64,000 nucleotides of DNA, from contig JAJFHG010000059.1 of the NCBI GenBank assembly GCA_021775735.1, positions 1 through 64,000 of the forward strand, given 5' to 3'. A model generated the notes under the pieces. It was not told the origin of the DNA. It saw only the letters and a program-made list of their open reading frames with translations, and did not search any database. The position numbers and the translations under genes are program-made. This DNA is from Hyphomicrobiaceae bacterium. Lineage in GTDB: Bacteria > Pseudomonadota > Alphaproteobacteria > Rhizobiales > Hyphomicrobiaceae. Below are positions 1 through 7,375 of the stretch, in pieces. Positions within the stretch are counted from its first letter, which is position 1. Every line of letters begins with the position of its first letter.

Positions 1-777
1 GGCTGCAGCCAAACCGCAACATCCTTTGACACAGGCGGTGGTTGGTCCGTTCTTGCAGAACAGTATGGCTTTCTCGCCTTGTTTCCTGAGCAGCAGTTGA
101 ACAACAATTCCGGTCGGTGCTTCAATTGGTTTTTTCCGGAAGACACGCAAAGCGACGGTGGGGAAACTCTTTCGATCCGGCAGATGATCGACTATGCCAT
201 TAGATCTTACGACATCGATCCTGCACGCATTTTCATCACGGGATTGTCTGCCGGTGGTGCAATGACCTCGAGTCTTCTTGCCTCATTCCCCGAACTATTC
301 AATGCCGGTGCAATCGTGGCTGGCCTGCCCCATGGCGCAGCAGAGCAAATCGGTGACGCGATGATCGCTATGTCGAGAGGGAGCGAGCGCACAGCAGAAC
401 AGTGGGGAGACATCGTTAGGTCATCGTCAACAAACGCAGGCCCTTGGCCTCGTATGTCCATCTGGCATGGCGGTCTCGACGGTACAGTTCATCCTGCCAA
501 TGCCAATGCCATCATTTCTCAGTGGCTCAACTTGCACGATTTAAAAATGCAACCGTGTCGCGACGAGGTCGTCGGCAATCATCGCGTTCAAGTCTGGAAC
601 GACAGTTCAGGCCGTGACATGGTCGAGTCGAATACCATTGAAGGTATGGGCCATGGCGTACCCCTTGCGGTGACTGGGCAAAGCGACTACGGAATTGCCG
701 GGCCGTTCCATCTAGATGTAGGCGTTTCTTCGTCGCTAAGGATCTTGGGGTTCTTCGGGCTTACCGAACAACCGTAG
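1..777 (+). CDS. PHB-depolymerase/feruloyl-esterase family alpha/beta hydrolase (5' end cut by window)
   Basis: The reading frame is open from base 1, so the true start lies outside the window. The first residues, GCSQTATSFD, match the oxyanion-hole HGC(S/T)Q region of the poly(3-hydroxybutyrate) depolymerase/LpqC esterase family. The nucleophile elbow GLSAGGAM (about 240-263) carries the catalytic Ser; the Asp in WHGGLDGTVHP and the His in EGMGHGVPL complete a plausible triad in the family order. Members are usually secreted and hydrolyse polyester or aryl-ester bonds. The N-terminal signal region cannot be seen. The substrate is not determinable here. Confidence 0.85.
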   Translation, partial: GCSQTATSFDTGGGWSVLAEQYGFLALFPEQQLNNNSGRCFNWFFPEDTQSDGGETLSIRQMIDYAIRSYDIDPARIFITGLSAGGAMTSSLLASFPELFNAGAIVAGLPHGAAEQIGDAMIAMSRGSERTAEQWGDIVRSSSTNAGPWPRMSIWHGGLDGTVHPANANAIISQWLNLHDLKMQPCRDEVVGNHRVQVWNDSSGRDMVESNTIEGMGHGVPLAVTGQSDYGIAGPFHLDVGVSSSLRILGFFGLTEQP

Positions 778-1420
778 GGTGTTAATAAGAAATCGAGCCA
801 AAAAAATTGGCACTGGCCGACCGTATTTTCTTCTCATGCTTGTCGCCGCGCCGTGTGAATGCGCGTCAGCCTTGGCTCATTTGATTTGCAGCTTTATTGC
901 GATTTGGGACAATTGCGTCTTATTGATCGAAGCGTTTCCACCCGTGGTTTCGATTTAGCTATTATTCAACCTCTAAGCGTGTTAGAACTACACTAACACC
1001 CGCTTATTGGTGCCTCAGCTCAACTGCAAAATAGAGAATTGAGGTTAGGTATAAACGAGCGGCTCACTCACGATTCAATGACGCTTGCACATCCCTTCTC
1101 ACGCCAACCGCGTGGACGGGACGTTTCCACTTGGCCGCAATTCGATCATAGCGATCATAGGGCGGCAGGATGGGCTTTCCTTTGTAGCATACAGGCCGGT
1201 CAGCACCACAATAGTGCTGCTTCGTGGCAACGCGTTGATATAGAGCCCACCGATTTGGCTGCAGCTAAGCAGCGCGACGCAAAAATGAATGCGTAAACGA
1301 GCGGTTTCGACCGCGGTTGTTTGTTCAATGTGCAAAACAAGAATGTGCGCGCTGTGACCTCACCGGTGCGCCTAATAGTCTCAAGACATGCGATTTTAAA
1401 TGGAAACGGACGGAGCCAAA
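778..1420. other. gene-poor stretch with one dyad
   Basis: I see no convincing gene. Several overlapping reading frames of 78-85 codons exist on both strands, but none has a ribosome site or a recognisable composition. It contains one clear dyad at 974-1006 (listed separately). Confidence 0.5.
974..1006. repeat. imperfect inverted repeat (GTGTTAG / CTAACAC)
   Basis: GTGTTAG (979-985) and CTAACAC (993-999) form a perfect 7-bp stem with a 7-base loop, extended outward by AAGC/GCTT with small bulges. There is no T-run, so it does not look like a terminator. It could be an operator for a downstream gene, but none follows closely. Confidence 0.4.
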
Positions 1421-1564
1421 ATGGCAAAAGGCAACTCAAGATCAAATCGCGAGATTAGAAAACCGAAGAAGTCTGCGGCAGAGAGGAGCGCTGCCAAAGT
1501 CGAGAAAATCGATACGTCTAAGTTGCTCAAATCGCCAAAATCTCCCGGCAAACGGAAACCGTGA
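1421..1564 (+). CDS. small very basic protein (47 aa), alphaproteobacterial conserved type
   Basis: The ATG follows ACGGAG by about six bases. The product opens MAKGNSRSNREIRKPKK and is rich in Lys, Arg and Ser throughout, with only a few acidic residues. Short peptides beginning MAKG-x-x-RSNRE-x-(K/R)KPKK are widespread uncharacterised proteins of alphaproteobacteria; recognition rests on that opening. The charge suggests nucleic-acid or ribosome association, which is inference. It lies 44 bases upstream of the acidic FYDLN protein on the same strand and may be co-transcribed. The longer overlapping frame (1317-1622) is a shadow. Confidence 0.7.
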   Translation: MAKGNSRSNREIRKPKKSAAERSAAKVEKIDTSKLLKSPKSPGKRKP

Positions 1565-1608
1565 GCCTATGAGCGCATGGAACACCTACGACCAAATTAA
1601 GGAACCCA

Positions 1609-2004
1609 GTGGAAAGCATTGAAACCAGATCTTCTGAAAGGCGTGCCTTGCGCGGTAAAAAAAGGACCTGCCAGGAAGATGAATGCGGAGAGCGTTTTTA
1701 TGATTTGAACAAAGATCCGATTGCTTGTCCCGTTTGTGCGGCGACCTTTATCCCTGCGCCTGAAGTCATTGCCAGCCCTAAAGGATACAGGGGACGGCCG
1801 GTTTACAGGCTAGAAAAACCGGAGCCGAAGGTCGAAAAAATAGAACCGACCGATCAAAATAACGCTGGAACCGATGTTCCCAACCAGACTGATGAACAGG
1901 TCCTAGATCCGGCCGATGCAGCGATACTTCTTGATAACGACGACGACGATGCCGTCGAGAAGGAAAATTTTTGTAAAAAGGATTCAATCTCCAAGGATAC
2001 ATAA
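1609..2004 (+). CDS. FYDLN-acid family protein (TIGR02300-like)
   Basis: 131 residues from a GTG start preceded by AAGGA at about 1600. A zinc-ribbon-like core, KRTC-x4-CGERFYDLNKDP followed by CPVC, occupies residues 20-48 and contains the family-naming FYDLN motif. The tail is acidic, with an Asp run (DNDDDD) near residue 112, as is typical of this family. The function of the family is unknown. The Cys pairs suggest metal binding, and the acidic tail next to the basic 47-residue protein upstream hints at electrostatic partnership (inference). Confidence 0.85.
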   Translation: MESIETRSSERRALRGKKRTCQEDECGERFYDLNKDPIACPVCAATFIPAPEVIASPKGYRGRPVYRLEKPEPKVEKIEPTDQNNAGTDVPNQTDEQVLDPADAAILLDNDDDDAVEKENFCKKDSISKDT

Positions 2005-2232
2005 TTCGTAGGTTTCTCCGCGCTTGGCTGTAGTTTGAGGCCGAGTCCACATTGTCGCGCGGTATCTTTTCAGCTTGCAAGCGCGCTTTTGACAGAACCG
2101 GGGTCTGTCCAGTCGGTTACGCATTTCAACTTAAGATCTGACCAACGTGTTTAGTGAAGAATCCACGACGAACGCAAGCCTAAGAACTTCAGTTCCAAAC
2201 AATCCAAATATGACTGTAAGTGGGAGTGCCGC

Positions 2233-2427
2233 ATGACAATTCATAGTTTCAAGGTCGGGCAGACTGTTGTCTTTACACCAGGAAAGACAAGCAGCCCGAG
2301 CTTCTCCCCTGATTTTAAGATCACTCGACTCTTACCAGCAGAAGGTGGGCAGAACCAATATCGTATCAAAGGAACGACAGAAACATTTGAACGGATGGCT
2401 AAGGAAAATGAACTTTACCGCACGTAA
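2233..2427 (+). CDS. small conserved hypothetical protein (64 aa)
   Basis: The ATG is preceded by GGGAG seven bases upstream. The product opens MTIHSFKVGQTVVFTPGK and ends ENELYRT; its beta-rich pattern, with VGQTVVFTP and YRIKGTTETFERMAKE, resembles small alphaproteobacterial proteins of the 'F-x-VGQ-x-V-x-F' type. These look like a compact single domain, possibly binding RNA or another protein. I do not know a function. The overlapping 2267 frame is a shadow. Confidence 0.6.
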   Translation: MTIHSFKVGQTVVFTPGKTSSPSFSPDFKITRLLPAEGGQNQYRIKGTTETFERMAKENELYRT

Positions 2428-2815
2428 GAAGCCATTGCTTCTCCAAACCAAATAACGAGGCCTGTATTGCCTCGCGCTTTGTTACATACAGTCGGTAGGC
2501 GGAACCTAAAAGGAATAGTGCTGGAACAGGCAAACATTGTGAGCCGGCAGTATTTTAAATGATGGCTGCAAAGTGCGCGTGAATTTACCTTAAGCACCTC
2601 GCAACATTCTATGATCTGACGTTAGTTTAAGACCCTATCTCGTGTGAATCTTTTTTTGATACGGCGTCCCGCTAACACCGTTTTGAAAATATCGCTTTTC
2701 AAGCCTTTCACTCACCAACTCCGCAGAGTGGAAAATTCTAGTGCGCGCATCTTTGGCTAGCGCATGCCCATCACGATGAAGCATCCCAACTAATACCAAC
2801 CCGGAGACCCAAGAA
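2428..2815. other. intergenic stretch, one short dyad
   Basis: No gene recognised. A perfect dyad TTGAAAA-N6-TTTTCAA lies at 2683-2702, about 115 bases before the WxC-repeat gene, and could be an operator for it. Confidence 0.4.
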
Positions 2816-3697
2816 ATGTTTATAATCAAGCAACGGGACCACGCGAATTATCACGTTGTTCTTGCCGTGGTGCTGCTCGTATTTGGGGCGAGCCTTTCTC
2901 CGGCATTTGGTGCCAAAGGGCCTATACCAGAAAACGCAAAGATCGAGAAAGATTCTAGCAAAGGTTGGGAATGCCTCCACGGCTATCGGGACGTTCGCAA
3001 TGTGTGCGTAAAAGTTGTCATTCCGAAGAATTCCTTTTCCACCAAGTCTTCCTTTGGAAGAGCCTGGGAATGTCGTTTTGGATTTAAACAAATTGATAAG
3101 AAATGCATAGCCATTACTATACCGAAAAATGCGTATCTAACTTCATTTGGCGATGGATGGGAGTGCGCACGCGGCTTTCAACCAGCAAACAATAAGTGCC
3201 GCCCAGTTAAGGTGCCAAAGAACGGCTACCTCACGGAGTCATTCTACGGAAAAGGTTGGGAATGTGAGCGCAATTTTCGCGCTCAGCGGGACAAATGTCT
3301 AGCGGTGAATGTTCCTAAAAATGGATATTTGGACAACTCGACCTATGGCAAAGGTTGGAGGTGTGATCGTGGCTATCGCGCAAAAGCCGGACAATGCGTT
3401 TCAGTTGCCGTTCCAGAACACGGTTATTTTGTTGAAGAAACCTATGGCAAAGGCTGGAAGTGCCACAGAGGATTTCGCGCGAACGGCGATCGCTGTCTCC
3501 AAATACCCGTCCCGGTGAACGGCTATCTTATTGACGCGGACTATGGGGACGGTTGGACTTGCAATCGTGGCTTCAGGAAAGATGAAGGTTCCTGCACAGC
3601 GATTGATATGCCAGAAAATTCTCACTTGGATTATTCAGGAGATAAGTGGAAATGCGACAGCCCATACAAAAGGATAGACGCAAAGTGCGTCCTTTGA
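2816..3697 (+). CDS. secreted protein with eight WxC-x10-C repeats
   Basis: 293 residues. Residues 1-33 form a signal peptide (hydrophobic stretch ending PAFGA). The rest is eight consecutive units of about 31-33 residues, each of the form P-(K/E)-N-(G/A)-Y-(L/F)-x5-YG-x-GW-x-C-x10-C. In each unit a Trp sits two residues before the first Cys and the two Cys are ten residues apart, giving 16 Cys in all. Central units are close to identical, for example PKNGYL and YGKGW, which points to recent internal duplication. Paired Cys in an exported protein suggest one disulfide per repeat. Repeats of this sort occur in uncharacterised proteobacterial exported proteins; no function is known to me. An extracellular or envelope binding scaffold is inference. 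Confidence 0.8.
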   Translation: MFIIKQRDHANYHVVLAVVLLVFGASLSPAFGAKGPIPENAKIEKDSSKGWECLHGYRDVRNVCVKVVIPKNSFSTKSSFGRAWECRFGFKQIDKKCIAITIPKNAYLTSFGDGWECARGFQPANNKCRPVKVPKNGYLTESFYGKGWECERNFRAQRDKCLAVNVPKNGYLDNSTYGKGWRCDRGYRAKAGQCVSVAVPEHGYFVEETYGKGWKCHRGFRANGDRCLQIPVPVNGYLIDADYGDGWTCNRGFRKDEGSCTAIDMPENSHLDYSGDKWKCDSPYKRIDAKCVL

Positions 3698-3802
3698 GCT
3701 CTCGTTCGCGACTTGCGCAACTTATTTGGCGTCGAATTCAGACTGGTTGGGTTGAGCTTTTCATCGTAGTTGCAACTCACAAATATAGGATCAATTCAAA
3801 GT

Positions 3803-4993
3803 ATGTCCACACAACCAACTTCTTCGACCGACCCGGCCTCCTATCCTCCTGCAAAGAACGGTTTAGGCGATGTGTTGCTGCGGCCTCGTCAGGCTAGCCC
3901 TCCCGGTACAGTCGGTACAACCGCCATCGTTTATTGCGAAGGCAACTTCGGGGCCATCGATGGTAAGACAGCCAACGGGCTCATTCGATATTCTGAAAAG
4001 TACGATATTGTCTCAGTAATTGACAGCCAGAAAGCGGGTCTTAATTCGGGTCTGGTACTTGAAGAACCGGAAAACGATATCCCAATTCTACGCGATCTTT
4101 CAGCTGCTATTTCTTACGGTGGTATACCGGACTATTTAGTTATCGGAACAGCGCCTGCAAGCGGGCGGTTGTCGAAGCAAGAACGCGGTCTTGTTCTTCA
4201 GGCGATCAGCCTGGGTATCAACATCGTCAATGGTCTTCATGAATTCCTGAATGATGATCCGGAATTTGTCGCAGCCGGTGCGCTACATAAAATTAGTATT
4301 CGAGATGTGCGGCGCCCACGGCCGACAAAGGACTTACGATTGTTCAGCGGAAGGATCGGCGAAGTTACCTGCCCCCGCATTGCAGTTCTTGGCACGGACT
4401 GCGCGATCGGGAAACGCACGACGGCAACTATCTTGGCGCGCGCGCTGAATGACCGCGGTTTGAAGTCCGTTCTCGTCGGTACAGGTCAAACTGGCTTGAT
4501 ACAAGGTGCACGATATGGGATCGCGCTTGACGCCATTCCATCTCAGTTTTGTTCAGGAGAATTAGAGGCCACGATCGTTGAAGCCTTCGAATGCGAAAAC
4601 CCGGATGTGGTCCTTGTTGAAGGACAGGGTGCCTTGAGCCATCCTGCCTTCTCAACTTCTGCCGCTATCCTTAGAGGAAGCGCTCCTGATGGGGTCATTC
4701 TCCAACATGCGCCCCGGCGAAAACGTCGTTGCGACTTTGAAAAAATGAAAATGCCGACACCTAAGAGTGAGATCAATTTGATTGAAACATTCTCAAACAC
4801 AAAAGTCATTGGCGTTACGCTCAACCACGAAAATATGACGGAGAGTGAAGTCGGGCAAGCGATCACCCGTTATGAGGCAGAACTCAGTTTGCCCGTCACA
4901 GATGCGCTTGGGTGTTCTACTGATCGCCTGGTGGAGATGGTTTTCAGGGCCTTTCCGCAATTAGGCAAGAAACTGACGTCCAAACTACAATGA
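3803..4993 (+). CDS. DUF1611 P-loop protein (DgcN-like N-acyltransferase family)
   Basis: I take the ATG at 3803 (MSTQPTSS) rather than the upstream TTG; the product is 396 residues. An N-terminal Rossmann-like domain (about 40-180) is followed by a P-loop domain opening VLGTDCAIGKRTTA (about 200), with VLVEGQGALSHPAF further on. This is the DUF1611 architecture. One characterised member, DgcN of marine Pseudoalteromonas, acetylates D-glutamate in D-amino-acid catabolism. The stop overlaps the next start (ATGA at 4990-4993), so it is translationally coupled to a PLP racemase. A role in D-amino-acid turnover is likely; the substrate is not determinable. Confidence 0.75.
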   Translation: MSTQPTSSTDPASYPPAKNGLGDVLLRPRQASPPGTVGTTAIVYCEGNFGAIDGKTANGLIRYSEKYDIVSVIDSQKAGLNSGLVLEEPENDIPILRDLSAAISYGGIPDYLVIGTAPASGRLSKQERGLVLQAISLGINIVNGLHEFLNDDPEFVAAGALHKISIRDVRRPRPTKDLRLFSGRIGEVTCPRIAVLGTDCAIGKRTTATILARALNDRGLKSVLVGTGQTGLIQGARYGIALDAIPSQFCSGELEATIVEAFECENPDVVLVEGQGALSHPAFSTSAAILRGSAPDGVILQHAPRRKRRCDFEKMKMPTPKSEINLIETFSNTKVIGVTLNHENMTESEVGQAITRYEAELSLPVTDALGCSTDRLVEMVFRAFPQLGKKLTSKLQ

Positions 4994-6087
4994 CCGCCCC
5001 CCGATTGGAAATTGATCTCGAGAAAATCTCCGACAACGCACATACGCTTGTCAACGCGCTGGCTCAAAAAGGCATTTGCGTTACTGGCGTAACGAAATCA
5101 GTTAGAGGTTGCATGAGGGTTGCTGAGGCATTCACGCGAGCAGGCATCACGCAGTTTGGAGATTCCCGTGTCGGAAACATTGAATCAATGCGCCAGGCTG
5201 GATTTTCAGCACCGATAACCTTAATTCGCTCTCCGATGATGAGCGAGGCAGAACGCGTTGTCAGATATGCGGGAATGAGTTTCAACACTGAGATTGATGT
5301 CATTAGTGCGCTTTCTTCCGCCGCGGAAGTGCAGGGCGTTGTTCATGGTGTCGTACTGATGGTCGAGCTAGGTGACCTGCGCGAGGGCATCATGCCTGGT
5401 GATCTCATCGATACTGTCCGGCGTACGCTCCGCTTTCCAGGAATCAAACTAAAGGGGATTGGCACGAATTTAGCCTGCCGCAGTGGCGTTGCACCGGACG
5501 AAAAAAATATGGGTCAACTGTCAGCACTTGCGAATATTGTTGAAAGCACCTTTGGCAATTCACTCGACATCGTGTCGGGCGGTAATTCGGCAAATATCGA
5601 TTGGGCGCTCAGTGGTGCAGATACCGGGCGTGTAAACAATCTGCGGCTCGGCGAAGCGATCCTATTGGGTCGTGAGACACTTCATCGGCGACCCATTAAG
5701 GGGCTTCATACGAACGCTTTCTCTATCGTTGCAGAGATTATTGAACTCAAAGTCAAGCCATCAAGGCCTTGGGGGCAACTCGCACAGAATGCGTTCGGAG
5801 AGACGGCCCCAATAGCAGATCAAGGGACAATCACGCAGGCGATAGCCGCGATCGGACATTACGATGTTGATCCGATGGGTCTCGTTCCTCCAAGCGGAAT
5901 AAAGATCATTGGTGCCAGCAGTGATCACCTGATCCTGGACGTGGGAACAACCCACTTGCGTGTCGGATCAGAGGTCACATTTGATGTGAATTACAGCGCA
6001 CTTATACGCGCCATGTCATCGCCATTCGTTACCAAAGTCATGACGGTCATGAGGCGCCACCGCGGCGCTAAAACCGTAATTCATTGA
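4990..6087 (+). CDS. alanine/ornithine-racemase-like PLP enzyme
   Basis: 365 residues of the alanine racemase N-terminal fold (type III PLP barrel). The PLP-lysine motif lies near residue 36 (TGVTKSVRG), with barrel motifs FGDSRVGNIESM (about 58), MVELGDLREG (about 124), GIGTNLACRSG, IVSGGNSANI (about 197) and NNLRLGEAILLGRE. These match the clostridial ornithine racemase (Orr) subgroup rather than canonical Alr, which carries a C-terminal catalytic-Tyr domain in a different context. ATGA coupling to DUF1611 suggests the two act in one pathway, for example racemisation plus N-acylation of an amino acid (inference). Confidence 0.8.
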   Translation: MTAPRLEIDLEKISDNAHTLVNALAQKGICVTGVTKSVRGCMRVAEAFTRAGITQFGDSRVGNIESMRQAGFSAPITLIRSPMMSEAERVVRYAGMSFNTEIDVISALSSAAEVQGVVHGVVLMVELGDLREGIMPGDLIDTVRRTLRFPGIKLKGIGTNLACRSGVAPDEKNMGQLSALANIVESTFGNSLDIVSGGNSANIDWALSGADTGRVNNLRLGEAILLGRETLHRRPIKGLHTNAFSIVAEIIELKVKPSRPWGQLAQNAFGETAPIADQGTITQAIAAIGHYDVDPMGLVPPSGIKIIGASSDHLILDVGTTHLRVGSEVTFDVNYSALIRAMSSPFVTKVMTVMRRHRGAKTVIH

Positions 6088-6192
6088 ACGGCATACAGCA
6101 GATGGTCAGGCAGTGCAGCTCGCCTGATCTCGACGAGCTGAATGCAACTCAGTGTTTGGCTATGTAGAAATTCTATCCATGGAGGGTACGTG

Positions 6193-6408
6193 ATGCGCTA
6201 TCACAAAGCCGCAGAAATAAGCCCACTTGAAGCTAGGTTTATCATCGACCACAACACAACGTCACGCAGTGCGTGCGTGGTGATTGAACATTACGACCAA
6301 TGGTTTGACGTACGATGCATGACGGAGCAGGAGCTTGCTTCGTTCCTTGATGATCTCCGCCGCACCAGACTGGTGGAAGAAACTTCCGGAATACTGACTC
6401 CCCACTGA
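6193..6408 (+). CDS. small hypothetical protein (71 aa)
   Basis: The ATG at 6193 is preceded by GGAGG at 6181-6185, a good ribosome site, which favours this start over 6142. The product contains the motifs ARFIIDHNTTSR and EQELASFLDDLRRTR and is mildly acidic. I do not recognise a family. It lies 105 bases after the racemase and just before the palindrome/recombinase unit. Confidence 0.5.
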   Translation: MRYHKAAEISPLEARFIIDHNTTSRSACVVIEHYDQWFDVRCMTEQELASFLDDLRRTRLVEETSGILTPH

Positions 6409-6476
6409 AACCTTGGGGGCAAGGCACACATTTCTGCAAATTCCGTCACGTCGTAGATCACAGCTGCCCGCACACG

Positions 6477-6503
6477 ATGTCCGCTTTGGGTCATTAGCTA
6501 CAT
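6477..6503 (+). repeat. palindromic repeat, copy A (ATGTCCGCTTTGGGTCAT...)
   Basis: A 27-base element with ends ATGT/ACAT and core CCGCTTTGGGTCATTAGC. It matches copies at 7297-7324 and 17910-17936 almost base for base; the window consensus is GTCCGCTTTGGGTCA, two bases, then AGCrGACAT. A related inverted half-copy lies at 6541-6557. From memory, similar sequences recur between genes in many alphaproteobacteria; I know no established name or function. Confidence 0.75.
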
Positions 6504-6540
6504 GAAGTTTCTCAAGCTTTGCCCCTGTTTGGTCATCTAC

Positions 6541-6557
6541 GCCCCAAAAGCGGACAC
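6541..6557 (-). repeat. palindromic repeat, inverted half-copy A'
   Basis: Read on the minus strand this is GTGTCCGCTTTTGGGGC, the left half of the repeat in opposite orientation to copy A, 37 bases away. Together A and A' could form a large imperfect stem in RNA or DNA. Confidence 0.55.
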
Positions 6558-6621
6558 TAATTCGGCAACTTACAGCTAACAAGCGCAAGCTGGTCATTTC
6601 CACCACAGATGGAGAGTGACC

Positions 6622-7257
6622 ATGTCAGAATATCAAGCATCATTTCAACTTCCAGAGAAGCGCGATCCTTGGAACAAGGGGAAGCTTATTGGTCCAAAGC
6701 CACCGCTGCGTCCCAAACACGTGTGGGCAATTCGAACGAAGTTACAACTTGAGAAGCGAAGCCGCGATTTGGCACTGTTCAACCTTGCGATTGATAGCAA
6801 GCTTCGAGGCTGTGATTTGGTCGCCATTCGCGTGGAGGACGTGGCACCGCGCGGATATGCGGTTGATCGTTCAATTATCCGACAAAAGAAGACTGGTAGG
6901 CCGGTTAGATTCGAACTGACTGAACAGACACGTGAATCGATTGACGCCTACCTGTGCGAAAGCAAACGTGTGGCTGGTCAAACTTTGTTCCCGGGCCGCA
7001 GGATCCTAGATAAACACCTCACAACGCGTCAATACGCACGACTTCTAGGCGACTGGCTCATCTCAGTCGGGCTTGACCCGAGTATGTATGGTACGCATTC
7101 GTTGCGCCGTACGAAGGCCACTCTAATCTATAAACGCACGGGAAACTTACGTGCCGTCCAACTGCTCTTGGGCCATACCAAGATTGAAAGCACAGTCCGC
7201 TATCTTGGTATTGAAGTCGACGATGCACTCGAGATCGCAGAAAAAATTGATGTCTGA
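6622..7257 (+). CDS. short tyrosine recombinase (integrase catalytic domain only)
   Basis: 211 residues from ATG 6622 (GGAGAG five bases upstream; the GTG at 6616 is an alternative). Catalytic residues are visible in order: Arg in DSKLRGCDLVAIRV (about 56), HSLRRT (His and Arg, about 157-161), the His in LLLGHTKIEST and the Tyr in VRYLGIE. The protein has no full N-terminal core-binding (SAM-like) domain: only about 40 residues precede the first catalytic segment, so it is roughly half the size of phage integrases. Short recombinases with this same ending (HTKIESTVRYLGIEVDDAL) are, in my recollection, common and multicopy in proteobacteria. It is flanked on both sides by the palindromic repeat, which suggests that the pair is a mobile unit (inference). 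Confidence 0.85.
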   Translation: MSEYQASFQLPEKRDPWNKGKLIGPKPPLRPKHVWAIRTKLQLEKRSRDLALFNLAIDSKLRGCDLVAIRVEDVAPRGYAVDRSIIRQKKTGRPVRFELTEQTRESIDAYLCESKRVAGQTLFPGRRILDKHLTTRQYARLLGDWLISVGLDPSMYGTHSLRRTKATLIYKRTGNLRAVQLLLGHTKIESTVRYLGIEVDDALEIAEKIDV

Positions 7258-7296
7258 ATTACCTGGGCAGAGCGGACATGCTCAGCCTTCCCACAG

Positions 7297-7324
7297 ACTA
7301 CCGCTTTGGGCCACAAGCGGACAT
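7297..7324 (+). repeat. palindromic repeat, copy B
   Basis: CCGCTTTGGGCCACAAGCGGACAT at 7301-7324 has the same orientation as copy A and lies 40 bases after the recombinase stop. A further AGCGGACAT fragment lies at 7271-7279. Copies A and B thus bracket the recombinase as direct repeats about 820 bases apart. Confidence 0.75.
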
Positions 7325-7375
7325 TGGGTTATCTCCAAAACTTAAACGTAATAGCACTTAGTTGGTGCATCTGAC

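Noticed and set aside
1039-1445. Overlapping 78-85-codon frames on both strands
   Set aside because: No ribosome sites, no family resemblance, and mutual overlap; probably chance.
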